64,000 bases of DNA from Glycine soja (taxonomy: Eukaryota; Streptophyta; Magnoliopsida; Fabales; Fabaceae). The stretch is taken from contig NC_041010.1 of the NCBI RefSeq assembly GCF_004193775.1, forward strand, positions 41,281,562-41,345,561, read 5' to 3'. Positions 1 through 11,990 of the stretch are shown piece after piece (positions within the stretch are counted from its first letter, which is position 1; each line of letters starts with the position of its first letter). The notes under the pieces are model-generated. The model saw nothing but the letters and a program-made list of their open reading frames with translations. It searched no databases and was not told the origin of the DNA. Both the position numbers and the translations under genes were made by a program.

Positions 1-293
1 ATACTTTTTACTCAAAGAAGTTACCTCATTATCAATAATGTGGAACACTAGTTCAATCTCATGTAGAGATATACTCATTCTTCAAAGAAGTTACCTTAAT
101 CTCTTGTAATGTGGAGTACTGACTTAATCTCATGTGGAGATGTACTCCTTCCTCGAAGAAATTACCTCAATTACCTTAATCTCTTGTAATGTGGAGTACT
201 AGTTCAAACCCATGTGGATACATACTCCTTTCTCAAAGTTACCTCAATTTTTTATAATGTGGAGCACCAACTAAATCTCATGTTATCAAACAA
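1..293. repeat. Short tandem array, about four units of 70-80 bp
   Basis: Four diverged units begin near 1, 71, 143 and 221. Each carries a tactc...caaagaagttacct block, then aatgtggagtact, then aatctcatgtggaga. The last unit is shorter. No coding frame is evident. The array may continue to the left of the window, so the total copy number is unknown. Confidence 0.8.
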
Positions 294-714
294 TCATATA
301 TAAAAATATGATATCAAACATATCCCGATTAATTAAATCAACCAAGAACCTATCACAATTCAATTGATTACAAACACACACTACACAACCATGGTCCTTC
401 TCAATTACTTAGAATATTTCAAATTATTTATGAAAAAAATAATCTTCAAAGAATATACCATGACAGTTTTAAAGGAAAAAATGTGTTTTACTCACCTCTT
501 AAAGATATTCTTAAGCCTTTAGAAGCTTGCACAACATATCCTATAGTCATAGGACACTTCCTTCCTATGCATTCCCATTTTTTCCAACTATTTTTATCTC
601 ACTTTGTTCTTTGTTTCTAGGTCTCTCTTTAGTTGATGTACCTTGATTTTTCTAATATCTATTTATACTAATTTCTAGCCATTTTAATTATCTACTATTG
701 ATTGTAACTTATCT

Positions 715-838
715 TATCTTATTTATCTTATATATAAATATAAAATAAATCTAATATCTTATTTTATTTATCTTATATATAAATACAAAATAAATCTAAT
801 ATATTATCTTATTTTATTTACCTTACATGTAAATACAA
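715..838. repeat. AT-rich tandem repeat, about 45-50 bp units
   Basis: Three copies of a unit containing tttatcttatatataaat followed by acaaaataaatctaatat start near 722, 767 and 817. The third is diverged (ccttacatgt). The DNA around it (294-971) is AT-rich and shows no gene. Confidence 0.65.
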
Positions 839-971
839 GAGAAACTATTTTATTTTAAAAAATACTAGATAAAACAAATATTCCATTTTGTCTTATCTAA
901 ACTATATATATGAATTTTCTATCTTGTTAGTTATTTTTTCTATAATAAATATTATTATTATTTTTGGGATG

Positions 972-2400
972 TTACATGTATATCATTTTTTAATATTTTA
1001 ATTACTTTTTATTTTAATTAGAGTTAATCATCCGAACCTAGTATGTAAATCTGCCCCTGCTCCATATAAAGGAACATTTTGCCTTTTTTTATTTGTTTTC
1101 AAATACTTAATACAAATAATATTGAGCCTTGAATAAATAATTAAAATAAAAACATTCAATGAAAAATAAAAAATTAAATACCATATTAATTTTTCAGAAA
1201 CCATTAAAATGTATATTTTAAATAATATTCTTAATGGATTGTTTTAGGAACTATTAATTGTATCTAATTAAATTGTATTTTGTTTAAATTGGAAAATAAT
1301 TAATATTTTTACCATACTTTTAAAAATTAAATACTTGGATTTTTGCTTTAAAAATTTACATTTTAATTCCATAGCATGAAAAAACGTGCAATTAATTTTC
1401 TTCTAAATATGAAATAAATAATTGTTCGAAGTCATATAGAATTTAATATTATTACCATATTTTAATAGTATTTTGTAATAATTTTTTTATTTATTATTTT
1501 AACTATTACTATCAAAATTATATCAATATAGAAATTTTTCTTGCTGTATAGAAATGCTTAATAAAAATTTGAGCAAATCACACTTTGCATTTCTACTCTT
1601 TTTTTTTTTTGAATTACACACAATATTATTTTTTAATATTTCTACACTAATTCCATTTAATGTTTAAAAACATTACACTCATACCGCTTTTTATCTTATT
1701 ATTTATTAAAACATGTACATTATTTTTTTTTTTTAAATATTTTAATTGCTTTTTATTTTAATTGGAGTCAATCATCCAAACCTAGTATTTTAATCTACCC
1801 CTGCTTCATATAAAGGATCATTTTGCATTTATTATTTGTTTTCAAACTCTTAATAAAAACAATATTGAGCCTTCAATAAATAATTAAAATTAATACATTT
1901 AATGAAAATAATCAGATACAGGAAAAATAAAAAATTAAATTCCTTATTAATTTTAAGAAACTAATAAAATACATATATTAATTAATATTATTAATTTATT
2001 GGTTTTGGAACTATTAATTATTTTTATTTAAAAGGAAAATAATAAAATATTTTTTATAATAATGAATTTTAAATTAAATACTTTGATTTTTTACTTTAAA
2101 AGTTATATTTTTAATTCCTTAGCATGAAAAACGCGTGCATTAAATTTCTTCTAAATATGAAGTAAATAATAGTTGAAAGTCATATAGAAGTTAATATTAT
2201 TACCATATTTTAATATTTTGTAATAAATTATTTATTTATTATTTACTATTATTTTAATAAACAATTATTATCATAATATTACTAATTTAGAAAATTTTTA
2301 ATGCTTATATAAATGTATAATAAAAACTTGAGCAAATTACACTTATATTCTTAGTCTTTTTTTGAATTACTCATAATATTTTTTTTTCTATTTTTATATT
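972..2400. repeat. Tandem duplication of a ~740 bp AT-rich segment
   Basis: The segment 972-1710 is repeated at about 1711-2400. Shared landmarks in the same order are catccgaacctagtat / catccaaacctagtat (1030, 1770), ccatataaaggaac / tcatataaaggatc, ttgagccttgaataaataat / ttgagccttcaataaataat, tagcatgaaaaa (1372, 2120), cttctaaatatgaa and agtcatatagaa. Substitutions and small indels separate the copies, so the duplication is old. There is no coding content in either copy. Confidence 0.85.
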
Positions 2401-3400
2401 AGGGACGGATCCAAACTCGAATTATAGGGGTCAATCATAGAAAGATAATATTTATCTAATGAATTATATATAATTAATTTGTATAAAAAAATTCATAAAT
2501 TAATATTTCAATATGTTAATTACATTAATAATTAAATTAAGTTTTTGGTTTATTCAATGCAATGTCTTTCAATCATTGTCAGGAAATCAAGGTTCCCCTC
2601 CCATGAATGTGCGTCTGCCCATGCTTACGAGGGAGATTGTCATAAATATTATACAAGGAAAACTACTGTGTAATTCAAAAAAAGCTTTTGGGGGTGTTAA
2701 TGTAATTTGATTTAAAAATTTAATTTTCTTATAAAATATTTATTATACTTTAAATTAAAAATATAGAAATAATTGACTATTTTAAATTTTAAAGTAATTT
2801 GATAGTAAAGAGAGTCTAGTTGAATTGATTGAATAATTATATGTATGATTTGTTATAAATTTTTTGATATTATTTTTAATTTTTATGCATTAAAAAAGTA
2901 ATTTGATAAATGTATTTTATATTATTATTTTGACAGCATTTAATATCTTTATCTTCAATTTTTTATCCTTAAAAAAAAATCTACAGTTTTTGATAATATT
3001 TTTTTATCTTCAGCATTTAATATATATATTTTAATAAATAGCTCTGAAAATATGGTGATGGCATCAAACAAGCACTGTGGTACAGTAAAAGAGAGCGCGC
3101 GCGCGATGTGACTTTGGCGAAAATGAATTTGGTGCCAAACCAAACCCCTCTTTTTCTTTTTCCCTCTCATTTCAAACGCTTTTCACCTTCCCTCCTCTTT
3201 CTTCTCTAAACCCTACCTCCCTAACCCCCCTTCCCCAATTTCTTTTCTCCTTTTTTAAAATTCTAAATTTTCCCCCAAATTCGCAGATTCAAAAACTTCC
3301 ACCTTCTTATATTTTTCCTAGTTCAATCGTTCAACGCCGTTTGTTCTCGAAAATCAGCGCCTAATTTTTCAACCCTAATATATACTCGTCGGGAATTTCA
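2401..3400. other. Upstream region of the UBP gene
   Basis: The first part (2401-2950) is AT-rich and may contain a transposon remnant near the agggacggatccaa sequence at 2401. From about 3090 the composition changes: a GC dinucleotide run (gcgcgcgcgc) lies near 3096-3105, and pyrimidine-rich sequence at 3145-3260 looks like a plant 5' leader. No convincing TATA box was found, so the start of transcription is not placed. Confidence 0.4.
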
Positions 3401-6400
3401 ATGTGTCTTTCACTCTCTTCACCAGCGATGGCCGCAGAGGAGCCATTGGATGCTTCCCCCTCGCCGAATCTGTTTTCCGAAACCCTAAGTGCCGCCGAAT
3501 TGGTCGCCGATTTGGCCGGTTATTACGCTCAGTCACCGACAGGCGGCGGTTCTACTCTTCCGGAGGATTCCGATGAGGACACGGCGGCAGACGATACCGG
3601 CGTGCCTTCCTCGTTCCGGCAGCTCAACCACGATGACTCGTCTTCTCTGTGGTCGTCGGCGTTGGGTTCCAATTCGCGCGTCTCTTCGGTGGCGCCGGAA
3701 TCGTGGATTGCTGCACAAGGAAATTGGCTCTTACCTGAAACTAAAGGTTCAGACGGTGCTGAACCCGCCTCTGAAGCTGTGCCTTCTAAGATGGTAGTTG
3801 TTGTCGTTGTTCTGTTTCGATTCCTTTTTTTTTCCTCGCTTAAATTTATTTTATTGATGATAATGTATTTTGTTTAACAGGGAGCAGGGCTTCTGAATCT
3901 TGGCAATACTTGCTTTCTCAACGCTATTCTGCAATGCTTTACGCATACGGTGCCTCTGGTGCAGGGTCTTCGTTCAAGCACTCATCTTATCCCTTGTTCT
4001 GGTGAGTTATGCTTGTTTGAATTTAATTTTGAAATTTTTCGCAAGTGTTTAGTTTTAGTTTATTGGGTGATTTGCAGTATTGTTGGGGGTTACTGATGAT
4101 AAGATGTTTAGGTATTATTTGATTTTTGTGTTTGGCTGATTTAGAGGGTGGAATTATTTTTTGGATTGAAATTGGTAAAGCAGCACCTTTACTGTTGCTT
4201 GCTCCTTGCAATTATGTGTATAATTTGAGTGTGCTTTGATGATTTTTCTTATATGAAGATTTTGATTTTTTGGAATCGGAAATTTCAGGTCATAAGGATG
4301 GGTTCTGTGTCATTTGTGCTCTTCGTATCCATGTTGAACGTTCCTTAGTGGCTCCAGGAGGGACACTTTCACCCTTGAAATTTGTGAACAATTTGAACTG
4401 TATCCTTCTTTTACGACTTTCATGATTATTGTTTAACTAGCTTGCAGACTTTCATGATTATTGTTCCATTATTGGCTCATGAAATATAACCTTTAAATAA
4501 ATGTTGCAAGATTGCTTTCTTTTTTTTCCGGATGGCTGTTGTGATCCATAACCATAATCATCACAGATTTTTCTTCTGATTTTAGAAGATATCAGCAGGA
4601 GGATGCCCATGAATTCATGCAGTGTGCCTTAGATAAACTGGAAAGATGTTTCCTAGATTTGAAGAAGAGTAATTTAAATTTTGAAGATGATAATCTTGTA
4701 GAGAAAGTTTTTGGAGGTCGTTTCATTAGCAAAGTATGATGGTGAAGTACATTGTTAAACAATTTGGTTTTTGGCTTATTTATGATTTGTATTGTTGTGT
4801 TGGTAATTGTTATATTTTCCTGGATTGTGTTTTTGTTTTGATTAAGAATGTTGTGTTTGCTAATTATTATCTTCTCCTTGTGTTTCAGCTTCAATGTTCT
4901 ACTTGTGGCCACACTTCCAACACTTTTGAGCCACTCATTGATATGAGTTTAGAGATAGATAATGTAGATTCTCTTCCAAGTGCTCTGGAATCTTTTACTA
5001 AGGTGGAAAACATTGATGAAAACTTTAGATGTGATAACTGCAAGGAAGAAGTGTCCATGGAGAAGCAGCTTATGTTGGATCAGACACCATCAGTTGCAGC
5101 ATTGCATTTAAAGAGATTTAAGACCAATGGGATCCTTGTTGAAAAGATTGATAAGCATATTGATTTCCCATTGGAGTTAGACTTGCAGCCTTACACCATT
5201 AAAGTTATGGAAGACCTAGTGGCTGAAAATGATGTGAGTTGTGATTTTATAACTACATTTACATTTTACTAGATCTTTGTGTGTAGGTAGTTTGAGTATT
5301 CTTTTTCCCATGCAAATTCTGTGTTCTGACTCATTTTTATTGATAGGTACCGTTGAAATATGATTTATATGCCATTGTTGTGCATACTGGACTTTCATCT
5401 ACCTCAGGGCATTACTTCTGCTTTGTTCGCTCTGCTCCAGACACATGGCATAAGTTGGATGATTCAATGGTATCATTGTTTCCCCCTGGGTGTGCTTAAT
5501 TATTTTTGCATATGATATGTTTAATAATAAAAAGGTTTGAGTGTTTTCCTAGGGTTTGTTCATTGTACAAGATAATTATTTCTCACTTGTGTTAAGTTTA
5601 TCAAATCTATCCTTTTGTTTGAAGGGTTCACGCTTTTGGTTTTACATGTTGAATGAACACTTCTCTAGAGTTTCATATGTTTATTGCAATAAAAGTTTAT
5701 CAAACAGTTGTTCATTTGTTTTTAGCTCATTGTACCTTATTACCTATATAAGAATATGGAATTGCTATGGTTGAAATCTTGGCAAGATTTTACTTGTTAT
5801 TTCCTCATTTTCAGCCCCTAGGTCTTCTATAACTAATAAATTCTTTTCTTCTGAAGTTTCTTTTGCACATGGTTTGTGCTTTTTTAATTATTGTGTTGCT
5901 TAATGTTTGTTTTAAAACTAAACATGTAATGTTTGGGTTCTTTTTCTTCAGGTTACTAAGGTGTCGGTAGACTCTGTACTGTCTCAGGAAGCGTACATAT
6001 TATTTTATGCGCGACAGGGTACTCCATGGTTTTCAAGTATTATGGAAGAGAAAACACAATGTTTGGATCCGAATATTATGACTACATCTCCTAAGTCTGT
6101 TTTAGACGTTGGTGACAACATGTCTAAATCAAATCCTATTTTACTTCCCAATATTGAAAGAGGTGTGGCTGATGTATCCAAAGAATATTCTGAGCCTCGC
6201 TTTGATTATTATTGTCAAGAAGATCACAATTTTCTTGAAATAAATGATACTGAAGATGCTACTCATGGCTTTGGACAGTTGCTCTCTGGATCAAATCAGG
6301 TAATTTTTGATTCGAATGGCTCTAAAGATGTTGATGTCCAAAAGCTGTTTAGTAACAGGGGACATAATGATAATACTCTTGGCTGTGGACAATTTCCCTC

Positions 6401-7005
6401 TGGGTCAAATCAGGAAAGTGTTGATTTGAATAGTTCAAAAGATGTTGATGCTCAAAAGCTGTTTAGGAACAGAACCACCTTGGATGATAGTGCCATGCTT
6501 GACATGGGAAATTCATATATTGAGAATAGTAGTCTTGATAATAACAACCGTCAGGAAGGTGGTGATTTTAGAGAGAATGCTGGTTTCCATTCTTTAACTC
6601 CGCCTAACTCGCCTCCTGATGATGCTTCAGGTAGTCAAATATACTTTTGCTAAATGTCCTTTTTTTCAGCATTATTTTTATGAATGACTTTTTTTGTTTA
6701 ATGAGCTTGAGTTGGATTTCTCAGATAAGTTCCACAACTCACGTGGTAATTTGAAGAGGGAGAATCTTCGGAGCTGTAAAAGATCATCAAACAAGTTAAC
6801 TGGGGTTTCTGAAGAAAGACGAGAAGCTGTGAAATATCTTTGCAAGAATCGTTCAAGGAGGGGGTTACTTTTGAAATTTGTTACTTCGAACAAAGTTCTG
6901 GACAAGAAGAGAAAAAAGATGGATTCTTCGCAGTGTAAGAAAAGCACCAAAAAATCAAACCATACATCTGTCAGCCCCCCTGTGGCAGCTGGGAGTTCAC
7001 AGTGA
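3401..7005 (+). CDS. UBP20/UBP21-like: Ubiquitin-specific protease, UBP20/UBP21-like
   Basis: This encodes a cysteine protease that removes ubiquitin from proteins. Exons by hand are 3401-3793, 3881-4001, 4289-4399, 4567-4733, 4889-5233, 5347-5469, 5952-6630 and 6725-7005. All introns are GT-AG and the lengths sum to 2220 nt, or 739 residues. The Cys box GLLNLGNTCFLN places the nucleophile at Cys142. The QQEDAHEF motif follows at the start of exon 4. Two CxxC pairs (Cys267/270 and Cys312/315) form the usual zinc-binding fingers. The His box STSGHYFCFVRS gives His401, with WHKLDDS supplying Asp417, so the triad is complete. The tail (about 445-739) is low in complexity, contains a 38-residue duplication and ends in a basic, Lys/Arg-rich stretch. 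Length is close to Arabidopsis UBP21 (about 730 residues, from memory). The ATG at 3428 (MAAEEP) has better start context than 3401 and may be the true start, giving 730 residues. Confidence 0.93.
6267..6474 (+). repeat. In-frame 114 bp tandem duplication in the UBP tail
   Basis: The segment 6267-6380 is repeated from 6381, and the second copy is recognisable to about 6474. The period is 114 bp (38 codons). Both copies encode GQ..SGSNQ, then SKDVD.QKLF.NR. The repeat lies in exon 7, downstream of the catalytic domain, and keeps the frame. Confidence 0.85.
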
Positions 7006-7668
7006 ATATTCTTTGGTAGTTTGGCGTTTTGGCAATGTAATTGAGTTCTTTTGGTGAAAAGCCTACAGCATTTATCTTTTTGTTAAAACTTGTCAATACC
7101 CAGTGGCTAGTCCTCACCACCGAATTGTATAGTTTCACACCCAAGTGAGAGATGCATGAATGTACTGGTTGTCTGGATATGTTCCCCTTTCTGCACAGGT
7201 AGAACATAGCCAGTGAGGACAAGGATGTTTAAACAATTACATTGATAAATAAGACGATCTTAAGTGATTCCGAACATCTTAACATTGATCAAATCGGAAA
7301 GAGCCAGTAGTATTACACTAGTATTTAATTTTTTGGCTCAACTTTCCGGTTTGCGTATGGCGTTTGTATAAAAGTTTCTAGTTATTACCTACTTAGCTTG
7401 TCATTTAAGCATCTGTACAAAAACTAGTATTGCTCATGTCTAAGGCCGGCCATTACTAAACAAATATTCTTTAATTAATGTAACTTTAAAAACGTCAATT
7501 ACTAAGTAGCTCTTGATCATGTCAAGCGCTTGTCTTGATTGCTAACACCGGAAATGTGAACTATATAAGGAATTACTATGCCTGCAAAAAATCCCTTTCC
7601 CCGTTCGGTTTTTCACAAATTACGTGAAACTAAGTGATTTTTGTCTTCTGATCGTACAATCCTGAGCA
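7006..7668. other. UBP 3' region and promoter of the next gene
   Basis: No coding sequence was found between the UBP stop codon and the next start. The first ~250 bp is probably UBP 3' UTR; no clean AATAAA was seen there. The rest leads into the TATA box at 7562. Confidence 0.5.
7562..7568 (+). promoter_or_regulatory. TATA box of the USP-like gene
   Basis: The sequence ctatataagg lies about 107 bp before the ATG at 7669. This predicts transcription from near 7595 and a leader of about 75 nt. Confidence 0.55.
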
Positions 7669-9389
7669 ATGGACAGGTCACCTGCCAATGATCTTCCTGA
7701 TCTTGACTTTTCAAGCCCAGGAAACACTAACAAACATGTTGTGGTTGTGATGGATGGGATGACAGAGTTCACCACTGATACTCTTCAGTGGGCACTTGAT
7801 AATGTCGTTACTGCTGGCTGCATACTCACTCTTCTTGGAGTCATGCCATGGCTTAACATTCCACGTACGTGAGTGTAACTTAGTTTGGCTTTACTGTTTC
7901 TGCTTTAGCAATATTCATGGGATTTTTTTTTTTAATTTCATAAACAGCATAACCCACTAAACTAGACGTTTATGAAATTGAAACTGATAGTCCCCATCAG
8001 GCTTAGTGGTAGCAATAAACAAAATAACCATGCACTAATAGGTCCTGTTACAAATCCTCATATATGATAATTTGCTTATTTTTATAAATAGTATCTTTAA
8101 AGTAATATCTGTATTATTTTTTTTATTGGTTCATGTATGCTTATTAGCATCTTTAATAGAAAATTTTATTTTAAGATTTTAGTTATCTCTTTTTGTATCT
8201 TGTAGTTTCACATCATTATTAAAATTTCATTTTTTACTTTAATAATATATCTCATTTTGAGATCTTAAATCGTTTTTTTTTTAATTTTACAGAATGTAAA
8301 TCAATTTTATGAAAAAAATAAAAAAATATTATTTTTTTAAATGAATGCAGATCTTACAATTCTTCTACAAGAATTAGATCTACATGGAGATTCAATATCT
8401 TATAGATCTTAATAAAAGAATCATAACAAAGTTTCTATTACCAATAATAACAATAGTTATTTTTTTTTTAAATAACTTCCCTCGATAAAATGACACGTTT
8501 AACATCTACTGTAAATAAAAGTGAGGTAAGAATTGGTTCAATGAAGGAGTCTTCGGAAATTATCTCACCAGAAATCATGTATTGTTGTGTAGTGTTTTTG
8601 AAGACAAGAAATGATTTTTGGACGGAGGAATTGGAAGATGCACCACCAGTGAAGGAGAAAAATGGGTGTGGAAATGATGCCAAGTATCTGAAGCGTCAAG
8701 CTGTTATAGATCTTTGCAGAAAATACGGGGTACAAAACTATACTAAGAGGCTACTACTTTACAATCACATTTCATTTCATTTGTTATTTTACATATTGCA
8801 CAGTTGTTATTTTTGCATGCAGCACTTTTTCTTCTTCTTCTCAATATGTAACCAGTCATTGCTGCATTAATGCAGGTTGTACCACAGAAGAAAATTGTAA
8901 TGGGTTATCCTCAACGACTGTTGGTTGTGGAGCAAGTTGCCACCCTTTGTCCAACATGGGTGGTCTTTGACGGGTATATTGTATCCATTGGAATTAAAAA
9001 TTCAGATTCAATGATATTAATTTGTTATTTTAGAACGTTTAATTGGTTATAGAAACAAAAATTTACTTCCAAAATGATCTTCATTTGCTGCTTGGTATAT
9101 ATAGATTGAGTTGAAATGAAATGTTATTGCTAATAAGTTATTTCATGTTTTGATGAGGAGGATTTTAATTCACGAAAAAAATGCTATATGGAACAGATCA
9201 CATAAAAGGAACAAAGATTTCTATGCTAAAAAAATTCCATGCAACATTTTCATGGTGAATGATGATGGAAGGGTTGACATGATCAAAAGCAGGCAGATGA
9301 GTCATAACGGCGAAAGCATTTCTACAGAATTGGCACTGTCTACGCCTCAAATGACAGTTTCAGAGGAATCAAAGGATACTAATAAGTGA
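7669..9389 (+). CDS. USP-fold (adenine nucleotide alpha hydrolase-like) protein
   Basis: Four exons (7669-7864, 8593-8729, 8876-8973, 9197-9389) with GT-AG introns give 624 nt, or 207 residues. The N-terminal strand KHVVVVMDGM, followed by DTLQWALDNVV and TLLGVMPWL, is the start of the universal stress protein fold. The later block KKIVMGYP, LLVVEQVATLCPTWVVFD and PCNIFMVNDDG is the second half of that fold. This arrangement resembles the USP-like domain fused to some plant cytoplasmic kinases, but no kinase domain follows here. The GX2GX9G(S/T) ATP-binding signature is not visible, so a nucleotide-independent or regulatory role is likely (inference). The third residue triplet of the VVFD(G/R)H region is split by the last intron. 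The C-terminus (about 170-207) is Ser/Thr-rich and probably disordered. Biochemical role unknown. Confidence 0.8.
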
Positions 9390-9580
9390 AGAGAAGATAT
9401 GGATGACAAAACCAGCACTTTGTTCGTTAGGAAAAATCACTTGCTCAACTAAAAGCACTAGTCACGCACGGATATATTATATACCACCACACACTTGACA
9501 ATTAAGGGTGTTGAAACCTAAACTCACAGAAATAGTGACCAGAGTGTTCGATCGATCGCATACTATTTTCAGATATATGT

Positions 9581-9586
9581 AATAAA
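9581..9586 (+). promoter_or_regulatory. Polyadenylation signal of the USP-like gene
   Basis: AATAAA lies about 195 bp after the stop codon, in the sequence tatgtaataaaagtg. Confidence 0.5.
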
Positions 9587-9589
9587 AGT

Positions 9590-10327
9590 GTAAAAGTCTC
9601 TTTTACACTTGTTAATCATAAATCGTCATACGATAAGTTTATTTATTTTTATATAATTATTTTAAAAATTATGTCTAGTATCCTTTTAATTGATTGACGT
9701 GGCAATAACTTTAATAATCATAATGCATGTCTATGATGTCTACGAAAATAAAAAGTGTGGTTATGGTATTAACAGAAATTTAAGAATTTTGGTACAATTT
9801 GTTTAGGTTAAAAGTTAGAGCAATGATTTGCATAGTCGTCATTTTCACATATCATATAACTATTAATACTTATTTTTTTAATTGTATAGTCTTTAATTAT
9901 ATTATCAATTATATCTGTGCGTGACTAGTACTTGTAGTTGGAGCGATAATTTTTTTCTCATTTTTTTTAATTGCTATAGAATGACCAACAAACAACTAAG
10001 ATGATAAGAGTGATTACGCCAAAGAGAGGCAGAAAGAGTTTCGTAAACTCTAAACATATTTTTTCATGCAAATATATATATTTAATCAGAAGAGCAATTA
10101 CAAGATGAGAATAGTTTCGCGCGATAATGCATGCAAATTAATAATGATTATGGAAATACTTTTGTTACATAAAAATCACGAGTTGATAACAACAACGTGC
10201 ATATAATGGTGACGAAATGACTGATACATTATTAATGATTATGATCCTGTTATTAATACCATACTTATTCTTGATACAGCAAAGGGGAGACTTGCATATC
10301 TATTGTGCATTGAAGAGTAGTTCTTAA
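9590..10327. other. Intergenic, convergent gene ends
   Basis: AT-rich DNA between the 3' ends of the USP-like gene and the first GRP gene. The part near 10200-10327 should be the 3' UTR of the GRP gene on the minus strand. Nothing else was recognised. Confidence 0.4.
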
Positions 10328-11251
10328 TTAGGGAACATAGCCACCATGGCCACCACCACTTTCACCGCCTCCTCCAAAACCACCACCATGTGCCCCAGCA
10401 GCCCCATACCCGCCTCCTCCACCACCACCCGCGCCGCCACCGTATCCACCTCCATGAGCTCCTCCATCACCATAACCTCCTCCACTTCCACCACCTCCTC
10501 CATAACCAATGCCATGTTCTCCACCTGCACCATACCCTCCACCAGCTCCACCTCCTTCACCAACTCCATAGCCAGCAGCACCATGGTCTCCGCCAGCACC
10601 ATATCCCCCTCCACTTCCTCCTCCTTGACCACCTCCATAACCACCACCATGTTCTCCACCTGCACCGTACCCTCCACCAGTTCCAGCTCCTTCGCCACCA
10701 CCATAACCACCTCCCCCTCCCCCTCCTTCACCACCACCAGCTCCTCCACCACTGCCATATCCACCCCCATGTGCTCCTCCTTCACTATACCCGCCTCCAC
10801 CACCAGCACCACTTCCACCTCCTCCTCCATACCCAATGCCATGTTCTCCACCAGCTCCATATCCTCCTCCAGCTCCACCTCCTTCACCTTCACCATAACC
10901 ACCTCCACTACCATGCTCTACACCACCACCATAACCCGCACCACCACCACCACCGCCACCATATCCAGCTCCATGATCACCACCATATCCTACACCCCCT
11001 CCTTGTCCTCCACCACTACCTCCTCCATAGCCAACAACTCCATGCTCCCCTCCATATCCACCGCCACCACCTGAACCACCACCTCCACCACCACCATAAC
11101 CTCCAGCAGCAGCACCGCCATAGCCACCACCAATGCCATGGCCTACACCATAGCCTCCATCAAGAGTGAGAAGGGACCTTCTGGCAGAACTAATGCCAAG
11201 AGCCAATAGTAGAAAGAAAACAAAACAATTAAGGCTGTGTATAGAAGCCAT
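10328..11251 (-). CDS. GRP1.8-like: Glycine-rich cell wall structural protein, GRP1.8-like
   Basis: A single-exon gene of 307 residues. The open frame extends upstream to 11413, but the start at 11251 is chosen because a clean signal peptide begins there: MASIHSLNCF, a hydrophobic core FVFFLLLALG and cleavage after SSA (about residue 23). The mature protein opens with RRSLLTLDGGYG and then consists of repeats such as GGGYGAGGEHG and GYGGGGGSG up to the end GGHGGYVP. Tyr recurs every few residues, as expected for wall GRPs that become cross-linked. The start and the repeat type agree with bean GRP1.8 (recalled, about 465 residues); this copy is shorter. It probably acts in the walls of vascular tissue. 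Large open frames on the opposite strand come from GGN codon bias and are not genes. Confidence 0.9.
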   Translation of the reverse strand: MASIHSLNCFVFFLLLALGISSARRSLLTLDGGYGVGHGIGGGYGGAAAGGYGGGGGGGSGGGGGYGGEHGVVGYGGGSGGGQGGGVGYGGDHGAGYGGGGGGGAGYGGGVEHGSGGGYGEGEGGGAGGGYGAGGEHGIGYGGGGGSGAGGGGGYSEGGAHGGGYGSGGGAGGGEGGGGGGGYGGGEGAGTGGGYGAGGEHGGGYGGGQGGGSGGGYGAGGDHGAAGYGVGEGGGAGGGYGAGGEHGIGYGGGGGSGGGYGDGGAHGGGYGGGAGGGGGGGYGAAGAHGGGFGGGGESGGGHGGYVP

Positions 11252-11959
11252 ATTGGGATTGCAGCTTGGTTGGTTTGGAGATGGAGAAGTTTTGAAGGGT
11301 ATTTTTAGGGATTGGGGAAGACGCGTTGAGGGCAAAGAGTGGTTGAAGCACATGGATATCAAAGTTGGGTGTCCCCACACTGTGGCCCAATATGCCAACA
11401 TACAAAGATACACTGATACTCACACCATTGTCATTCTGTGCTTTTCTGCTGTATTCCACATTCGAGTGACTGAGCATGCTATAGTAATATTACAAATACA
11501 AATAGCTACTCCAACAAACCTACGCTTTTTCTTTTCTTTTCTCAACTCCAACTTCATACCTAAAACCTACTAATTTACTAGTAGATTCTATCTAGCTGCC
11601 TTCCACCGCCACTCATCACTATTTAGTTGCACTGCCTGCTTTCTTACTCTTGTTTTCTTCTATGTGTCTTCCCTTTAATTGGTGATGAAATTCATGCCGA
11701 AAGACCTACCTATGAGGCTAACAATTAATGAAAATCAATTCACTTGTTGAAACGAGTATCATCGGATGCACACATTACTACTTACTGTGTCATTGTTGAT
11801 TCTTACGTGTTACACTAATATAGAAGGCTATGTACGAGCATCAAATAATTGGCCAGATTCAGAGGGGTATGATGATATAATTGCCAAATTTGAACTGAAA
11901 TTAATTGATGTTCATTTCTTACCATGCTTATCAATATACCTCAGGGTTTTTCTCATAAA

Positions 11960-11990
<31 letters not shown>

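Noticed and set aside
10346..11169. Two long + strand ORFs rich in Thr/Ser or His/Leu
   Set aside because: They are antisense to the GRP1.8-like gene and arise from its GGN-biased codons. No start context or family resemblance.
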